DNA from: Pseudotabrizicola sp051200875
GTDB taxonomy: Bacteria > Pseudomonadota > Alphaproteobacteria > Rhodobacterales > Rhodobacteraceae
Direction of reading: 5' to 3'
Assembly: GCF_051200875.1 (NCBI RefSeq)
Contig: NZ_CP195191.1
Span: forward strand, 372,001-436,000
DNA: 64,000 nt
This document shows positions 59,535 through 64,000 of this stretch, piece after piece (within the stretch, counting starts at the first letter, position 1; each line of letters begins with the position of its first letter). Below the pieces are notes generated by a model that saw only the letters and a list, made by a program, of their open reading frames with translations, was not told the origin of the DNA and did not search any database. A program made the position numbers and the translations under genes.

Positions 59535-60821
59535 ATGAAAAAGACCCTGACCGCCCTTGTTGCAGCCGCGATCGCCGCGACCGCCGCACCGGCAATGGCA
59601 GATCTGATGATCCCAAGCCTTTCCTATCGCACTGGCCCCTATGCTCCGGGCGGCATTCCCTATGCTGACGGGTTCGCCGACTACTTTACGCTTCTGAATG
59701 AGCGCGACGGCGGGATCGGTGGCGAAAAGGTCGTCGTGACCGAATGCGAAACCGCCTATAACACCGAAAAGGGCGTGGAATGCTATGAGGCCACCAAAGG
59801 CGCAGGTGCCTTGGTGTATAACCCGCTGTCGACCGGGATCACCTATCAGCTGATCCCAAAGGTTTCAGCCGACGGCATCCCGCTTTACACGCCCGGCTAT
59901 GGCCGGACTTCGGCAGCCAATGGCAAGGTCTTTGAATGGGTGTTCAACTACCCGGCCAACTATTGGGACGCAGCCAGCGTGGCGGTGAAGTACCTGTTGG
60001 ATCAGAATGGCGGCAGCCTTGAGGGCAAGAAGATCGCGCTGGTCTATCACAACTCTGCCTATGGCAAGGAACCGATCCGGACTCTGACCGAACTGTCGAA
60101 GAAGCACGGCTATACGCTGGTTGAAGTGCCGGTTGACCATCCCGGCCAGGAGCAGAAGTCGCAGTGGCTGCAAATCCGCCGTGACAAGCCGGACTATGTG
60201 CTGATGTGGGGCTGGGGCGTGATGAATGCCGTGGCGATTCAGGAGGCTGTCAACATCAACTATCCGATGGAAAACTTCATCGGTGTCTGGTGGTCCGGCT
60301 CGGAAAACGATGTGCTTCCGGCGGGCGATGGCGCCAATGGCTACAAGAGCCTTGCCATGCACGGCACGGGCAGCGAATACCCTGTCTATGCCGAACTGAA
60401 GCAATATGTGCATGACGCAGGCAAGGCTGCGGGCGCGGGCGATCAGGTGGGCAGCGTGCTTTACTCTCGCGGAATGTATGCGGCCATGGTGATTTCCGAA
60501 GCGATCCGCAAGGCGCAGGAAATCCACGGCACGGCGGCGGTCAATGCGGGCCAGGTGCGCGACGGGTTCGAGCAGCTTGAAGTGACCGAAGCGCGCATGG
60601 TCGAACTTGGCCTGCCAAACTTTGGCCAGCCCTTTGCAGCCAGCTGTCAAGATCACGGTGGCCCCGGTGCCGCGATGATCCAACAGTGGGATGCCGCTGC
60701 CAAGAAGTGGAGCCTCGTAACCGGCTTCATCGCGCCTGACGACGAGGTCCTGACACCACTGGTGATGGAAGACTCGGCTGCCTTCGCAGCTGAGAACAAG
60801 ATCACCGAGCGCTGCAACTAA
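59535..60821 (+). CDS. LIV-type ABC transporter substrate-binding protein
   Basis: A 428-residue type I periplasmic binding protein with signal peptide MKKTLTALVAAAIAATAAPAMADL (cleavage after AMA). The mature start reads MIPSLSYRTGPYAPGGIPYADGFADYFTLLNERDGGIGGEKVVVTECETAYNTEKGVECYEATKG. The ATG at 59535 has GGGAGGAA upstream. Its gene neighbours, two CoA ligases and a thiolase, suggest a carboxylic acid ligand rather than an amino acid; this is inference. Confidence 0.92.
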   Translation: MKKTLTALVAAAIAATAAPAMADLMIPSLSYRTGPYAPGGIPYADGFADYFTLLNERDGGIGGEKVVVTECETAYNTEKGVECYEATKGAGALVYNPLSTGITYQLIPKVSADGIPLYTPGYGRTSAANGKVFEWVFNYPANYWDAASVAVKYLLDQNGGSLEGKKIALVYHNSAYGKEPIRTLTELSKKHGYTLVEVPVDHPGQEQKSQWLQIRRDKPDYVLMWGWGVMNAVAIQEAVNINYPMENFIGVWWSGSENDVLPAGDGANGYKSLAMHGTGSEYPVYAELKQYVHDAGKAAGAGDQVGSVLYSRGMYAAMVISEAIRKAQEIHGTAAVNAGQVRDGFEQLEVTEARMVELGLPNFGQPFAASCQDHGGPGAAMIQQWDAAAKKWSLVTGFIAPDDEVLTPLVMEDSAAFAAENKITERCN

Positions 60822-60888
60822 GACCTGAACGGGTGCTCCGGCTGTGCCGGGGCACCCACCCCTTCAAATTCATTCCGGGACGAAGATC

Positions 60889-61713
60889 ATGCTGGACGCG
60901 ACCAAAACGGAACAGGCTCTGCTTGAGGTCAACAATATCGAGGTGATCTACAACCACGTGATCCTCGTGCTGAAAGGTGTCAGCCTGTCGGTACCAAAGG
61001 GCGGCATCACCGCGCTCTTGGGCGGCAACGGGGCCGGAAAGACCACCACCCTGAAGGCGATTTCCAACCTGCTGAAATCTGAACGGGGGGAAGTTACCAA
61101 GGGATCCATCCAGTACCGCAGCGAGCGCGTGCAGGATTTGTCGCCTGCCGATCTGGTCCGCAAGGGCGTGATTCAGGTCATGGAAGGGCGGCATTGTTTT
61201 GAACACCTGACCGTCGAGGACAACCTCTTGACCGGGGCCTATACCCGAAAGAGCAGCAGCGCTGAAATCGCGCGCGACCTTGAGATGGTCTATAACTACT
61301 TCCCGCGGCTGAAAGAGCGCCGCAAATCGCAGGCGGGCTATACGTCGGGTGGCGAGCAGCAGATGGTTGCCATCGGCCGCGCCCTGATGAGCCGGCCTGA
61401 AACGATCTTGCTGGATGAACCAAGCATGGGTCTGGCCCCGCAGCTGGTGGAGCAGATCTTTGAGATCGTGAAGGCTGTGAACGAAGGCGAAGGCGTGACG
61501 TTCTTGCTGGCCGAGCAAAACACCAACGTCGCTCTGCGCTACGCCCATTACGGCTACATTCTGGAAGGCGGCCGCGTCGTGATGGACGGACCGGCCAATG
61601 AATTGCGGGAAAATCCAGACGTGAAGGAATTCTACCTTGGTATGTCGGACGAAGGCCGTAACAGCTTTCGGGACGTTCGTAGCTACCGCCGCCGCAAGCG
61701 TTGGTTGTCGTGA
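60889..61713 (+). CDS. LIV-type ABC transporter ATP-binding protein (LivF-like)
   Basis: A 274-residue ATPase: Walker A GGNGAGKTT, signature TSGGEQQM, Walker B ILLLDEPSMGLAPQLVE, and a longer than usual basic C-terminus (FRDVRSYRRRKRWLS). ATG 60889 is preferred because the nucleotide-binding domain begins shortly after; a GTG at 60844 is an outer alternative. The stop overlaps the next start (TGATG). Confidence 0.92.
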   Translation: MLDATKTEQALLEVNNIEVIYNHVILVLKGVSLSVPKGGITALLGGNGAGKTTTLKAISNLLKSERGEVTKGSIQYRSERVQDLSPADLVRKGVIQVMEGRHCFEHLTVEDNLLTGAYTRKSSSAEIARDLEMVYNYFPRLKERRKSQAGYTSGGEQQMVAIGRALMSRPETILLDEPSMGLAPQLVEQIFEIVKAVNEGEGVTFLLAEQNTNVALRYAHYGYILEGGRVVMDGPANELRENPDVKEFYLGMSDEGRNSFRDVRSYRRRKRWLS

Positions 61714-62909
61714 TGGCAGATGGGGCAAAGGTGAATGCCATGACGCATTTCGATGATTTGGAAACCCGTAGTTCTGATGCACGCGAAGCGGCGCAATTGG
61801 CTGCTTTGAATGCGATCCGCAAGATGCAGGGAACAGAGCAACTGTCCGATCTATCGGCACTTGCCACGCTGCCTGTGTTGCGAAAGGCCGAGCTTTCAGC
61901 GAGGCAGAAAGCGAACCCGCCGTTTGGCGATCTCAAAGTGGGGCAGATCGTTCACTATTTTCAATCCCCGGGGCCAATCTATGAACCGGGCGGCGTATCG
62001 CATGATTGGTGGCGAATGGGCCGCTTTTTGCACGCACTCGGTGTCGGCAAGGGCGATATCGTCCAGAACTGCTTTGGCTACCATTTGACGCCCGCGGGAA
62101 TGATCTTTGAAAACGGGGCAAGGGCGGTCGGAGCTTCGATCTTGCCTGCCGGAACGGGACAGACGGAGTTGCAGGTGCGGGCCGCGGCCGATATTGGCAC
62201 GACCGCCTATGCCGGAACACCCGACTATCTGAAGGTAATCCTGGAAAAAGCGGATGAGATGGGAGAACGATTGAAGATCACCCGTGCCGCTGTTTCCGGC
62301 GGGGCTTTGTTCCCAAGCTTGCGTCAATGGTATTCGGACCGTGGGATAGCGTGCCTGCAATGCTATGCGACTGCGGACTTGGGCAATATTGCCTACGAAT
62401 CCCTCGCGATGGAAGGGATGATCCTTGATGAAGGTGTGATCGTTGAAATCGTTCGCCCCGGTTCAGATCGCCCGGTTCCGGATGGTGAAGTGGGTGAAGT
62501 CGTTGTGACAAGCTTGAACCCGGATTACCCGTTGATCCGTTTTGCCACGGGCGATCTTTCTGCAATCATGCCCGGTGCCAGCCCCTGTGGAAGGACAAAC
62601 CGGCGGATCAAGGGCTGGATGGGCCGCGCCGATCAGACGACGAAGATCAAGGGCATGTTCGTGCGCCCTGAACAAGTCGAGCAACTTGTTGCGCGCCATG
62701 ATGAAATTGCCCGTGCGCGGGTGGTTGCCAGCCGCGAAGGCGAGATGGATGTCATGACTGTCCAGATCGAGACCCGCGCAACCAATCCAGCGCTTTACGA
62801 AGCAAGCATTGTGGCCACGCTGAAAATGCGCGGCCATGTGGAACTGATGCCTCCCGGCGCCTTGCCCAATGATGGCAAGGTGATTGAGGACCGCCGCACC
62901 TACGACTGA
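61713..62909 (+). CDS. PaaK-like AMP-binding CoA ligase (phenylacetate-CoA ligase family)
   Basis: A 398-residue AMP-forming ligase related to phenylacetate-CoA ligase. It has an N-terminal helical region, then FQSPGPIYEPGG in place of the SSGTTGxP P loop, SGGALFPSLRQWYSDRGIACLQCYATADLGNIAYE, FATGDLSAIMPGASPCGRTNRRIKGWMGRADQTTKIKGMFVRPEQVEQLV and a C-terminal domain. ATG 61713 overlaps the LivF stop; ATG 61740 is an alternative. A second CoA ligase in the same importer operon is notable. The Ser/Thr/Gly loop looks weakened, but this subgroup often departs from the consensus. Confidence 0.85.
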   Translation: MADGAKVNAMTHFDDLETRSSDAREAAQLAALNAIRKMQGTEQLSDLSALATLPVLRKAELSARQKANPPFGDLKVGQIVHYFQSPGPIYEPGGVSHDWWRMGRFLHALGVGKGDIVQNCFGYHLTPAGMIFENGARAVGASILPAGTGQTELQVRAAADIGTTAYAGTPDYLKVILEKADEMGERLKITRAAVSGGALFPSLRQWYSDRGIACLQCYATADLGNIAYESLAMEGMILDEGVIVEIVRPGSDRPVPDGEVGEVVVTSLNPDYPLIRFATGDLSAIMPGASPCGRTNRRIKGWMGRADQTTKIKGMFVRPEQVEQLVARHDEIARARVVASREGEMDVMTVQIETRATNPALYEASIVATLKMRGHVELMPPGALPNDGKVIEDRRTYD

Positions 62910-62917
62910 AATGTTGA

Positions 62918-62955
62918 AATCCGCCGTCCCCGGCCTTGTCTCCGGGTGACGGCGA
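62918..62955 (+). terminator. Possible hairpin after the PaaK-like gene
   Basis: CGCCGTC and GACGGCG pair around an inner CCGG/CCGG stem; only a short AATT follows, so termination is uncertain. It lies in the 128-bp space before the thiolase gene. Confidence 0.35.
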
Positions 62956-63008
62956 ATTAGGGGCTTGTAGGTCAGCAGTTTTGACCTATTATGCGCCTCG
63001 GAGGAGTA

Positions 63009-63024
63009 AGGGTCGTGAGACCCT
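63009..63024 (+). other. Hairpin immediately before the thiolase ribosome site
   Basis: AGGGTC-GTGA-GACCCT, a 6-bp perfect stem with a four-base loop, ends 2 bp before ACGGAGGAA, the ribosome site of the thiolase gene. It may influence transcript stability or translation. Confidence 0.4.
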
Positions 63025-63037
63025 GACGGAGGAACAG

Positions 63038-64000
63038 ATGACCGAGACAATCGTGATCGTCGGGGCCGCGCGTACCCCAATGGGTGGGTTTCAGGGTGGC
63101 CTTTCCGGCCAAACTGCAGGCCAATTGGGCGCTGTGGCTATTCGGGCTGCTTTGGAACGTGCCGGGGTGCCCGGGGCAGATGTCGATGAAGTGTTGATGG
63201 GCTGCGTGCTGCCTGCCGGGCAGGGGCAGGCGCCGGCACGGCAAGCAACATTGGGGGCTGGTTTGCCTGTGTCGGTTCCTGCCTCGACTGTGAACAAGAT
63301 GTGCGGTTCGGGCATGAAAACGGTGATGATGGCGCATGACGCTATATTGGCCGGGCAGGCTCGGGTCATGGTTGCGGGCGGCATGGAAAGCATGTCGAAC
63401 GCGCCTTATCTGTTGGACCGCGCCCGTGGTGGCTATCGGATGGGGCATGGCCGGGTCATCGACCATATGTTCCTTGACGGTCTGGAAGATGCGTATGATC
63501 GCGGCCGACTGATGGGGACGTTCGCCGAAGATTGTGCCGAGGCCTACCAGTTGACTCGGGATGCACAGGATGAATATGCCTTGCGGTCACTGGCCCGCGC
63601 GCAAGCCGCCATTGAGCAGGGGCGCTTTACTGGGGAAGTCGTGCCGGTTATGACAAAAGGCAAGGGCGGGGCGGTGACGTTTGCCGTGGATGAACAACCC
63701 GGCAACGCCCGACCTGACAAGATCCCACATCTGAAGCCCGCCTTCCGCGAGGGCGGCACGGTAACGGCAGCCAATTCGTCGTCAATTTCCGATGGCGCTG
63801 CGGCACTTGTCCTTATGACGGCGTCAGAGGCCGAGGTGCAGGGTTTGACCCCAATGGCCAAGATCGTCGGCCATGCAGGTTATGCCAATGAACCGCGTCT
63901 TTTCCCCACAGCGCCGATTGGCGCAATGCAGCGCCTTTTCGACAAGACGGGATGGGCAGCCAAGGATGTCGATCTCTTTGAAATCAATGAAGCCTTTGCC
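63038..64000 (+). CDS. Acetyl-CoA C-acyltransferase (thiolase), cut by the window end
   Basis: The first 321 residues of a type II thiolase. It starts MTETIVIVGAARTPMGGFQGGLSGQTAGQLGAVAIRAAL; the nucleophilic Cys is in STVNKMCGSGMKTVMMAHDAI (about residue 90), with VAGGMESMSNAPYLL following. The visible end EINEAFA is the conserved NEAFA motif; the His and second Cys motifs lie beyond the window. ATG 63038 has GGAGGAACAG upstream. It catalyses condensation or thiolysis of 3-ketoacyl-CoA and would complete beta-oxidation of the acid activated by the upstream ligases, or make acetoacetyl-CoA for storage polymers. Confidence 0.93.
   Translation, partial: MTETIVIVGAARTPMGGFQGGLSGQTAGQLGAVAIRAALERAGVPGADVDEVLMGCVLPAGQGQAPARQATLGAGLPVSVPASTVNKMCGSGMKTVMMAHDAILAGQARVMVAGGMESMSNAPYLLDRARGGYRMGHGRVIDHMFLDGLEDAYDRGRLMGTFAEDCAEAYQLTRDAQDEYALRSLARAQAAIEQGRFTGEVVPVMTKGKGGAVTFAVDEQPGNARPDKIPHLKPAFREGGTVTAANSSSISDGAAALVLMTASEAEVQGLTPMAKIVGHAGYANEPRLFPTAPIGAMQRLFDKTGWAAKDVDLFEINEAFA

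Noticed and set aside
60802..61860. A 352-codon minus-strand frame opposite LivF
   Set aside because: Antisense to a motif-complete ATPase; no ribosome site or motif.
1..64000. tRNA, rRNA, CRISPR arrays, prophage or restriction/defence genes
   Set aside because: No cloverleaf, ribosomal, repeat-spacer or phage-like sequences were noticed; the only mobile element seen is the IS at 7154-7985.

Overview
The window looks like chromosomal DNA of an alphaproteobacterium of the Rhodobacteraceae type (Rhodobacter/Gemmobacter-like). The evidence is a complete PhyR-NepR-EcfG general stress response locus, which is restricted to Alphaproteobacteria; high GC content with many ATGA-type overlapping operons; several ABC importers for small metabolites; and a palindromic AATATCCCCGCCGGAGGC-type repeat that I associate with this family. 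All assignments come from reading the sequence and recalled family motifs; no database search was run.

Layout. 0.1-7.1 kb: a myo-inositol catabolism cluster. It has a LacI regulator, a leftward operon (two Gfo/Idh/MocA dehydrogenases and an IolE-like enzyme) and a rightward operon (iolC, iolB, an IolJ-like aldolase), divergent around a LacI-type operator. No iolD or iolA is seen, and an IS5/IS427-type element (7.15-7.99 kb) sits directly behind the aldolase. 8.1-9.7 kb: a membrane-anchored FMN glutamate-synthase-like protein. 9.7-12.1 kb: 5-oxoprolinase pxpABC. 12.2-18.9 kb: a predicted amidoligase/transglutaminase system (transglutaminase-DUF2126, circularly permuted ATP-grasp/alpha-E, transglutaminase). 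19.1-25.4 kb: a guanidino-compound/polyamine module (ureohydrolase, TetR, Pot-type importer, MBL hydrolase). 25.4-32.5 kb: an oppositely oriented operon running from amidase through a second Pot-type importer to an amidohydrolase.

32.5-39.3 kb is a general stress response island: dps, a secreted protein of unknown function, phyR, nepR, ecfG, two HisKA_2-type kinases, a DUF1328 peptide, csbD and a candidate small RNA. Seven matches to the EcfG promoter (GGAAC-N16/17-CGTT) lie in front of these units, including a palindromic bidirectional one between phyR and nepR.

39.3-43.0 kb: ilvD and a divergent acetolactate-synthase-like ThDP enzyme. 43.1-51.6 kb: a GlpSTPQUV-like glycerol/polyol ABC importer operon ending in dihydroxyacetone kinase, with its LacI regulator and two operator-like palindromes. 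51.7-54.4 kb: a response regulator and a soluble PAS hybrid kinase. 54.6-64.0 kb: a rightward operon with a long-chain-type acyl-CoA ligase, a complete LIV-type importer, a PaaK-like CoA ligase and, after a gap, a thiolase cut by the window end. This suggests uptake, CoA activation and thiolysis of an unidentified carboxylic acid.
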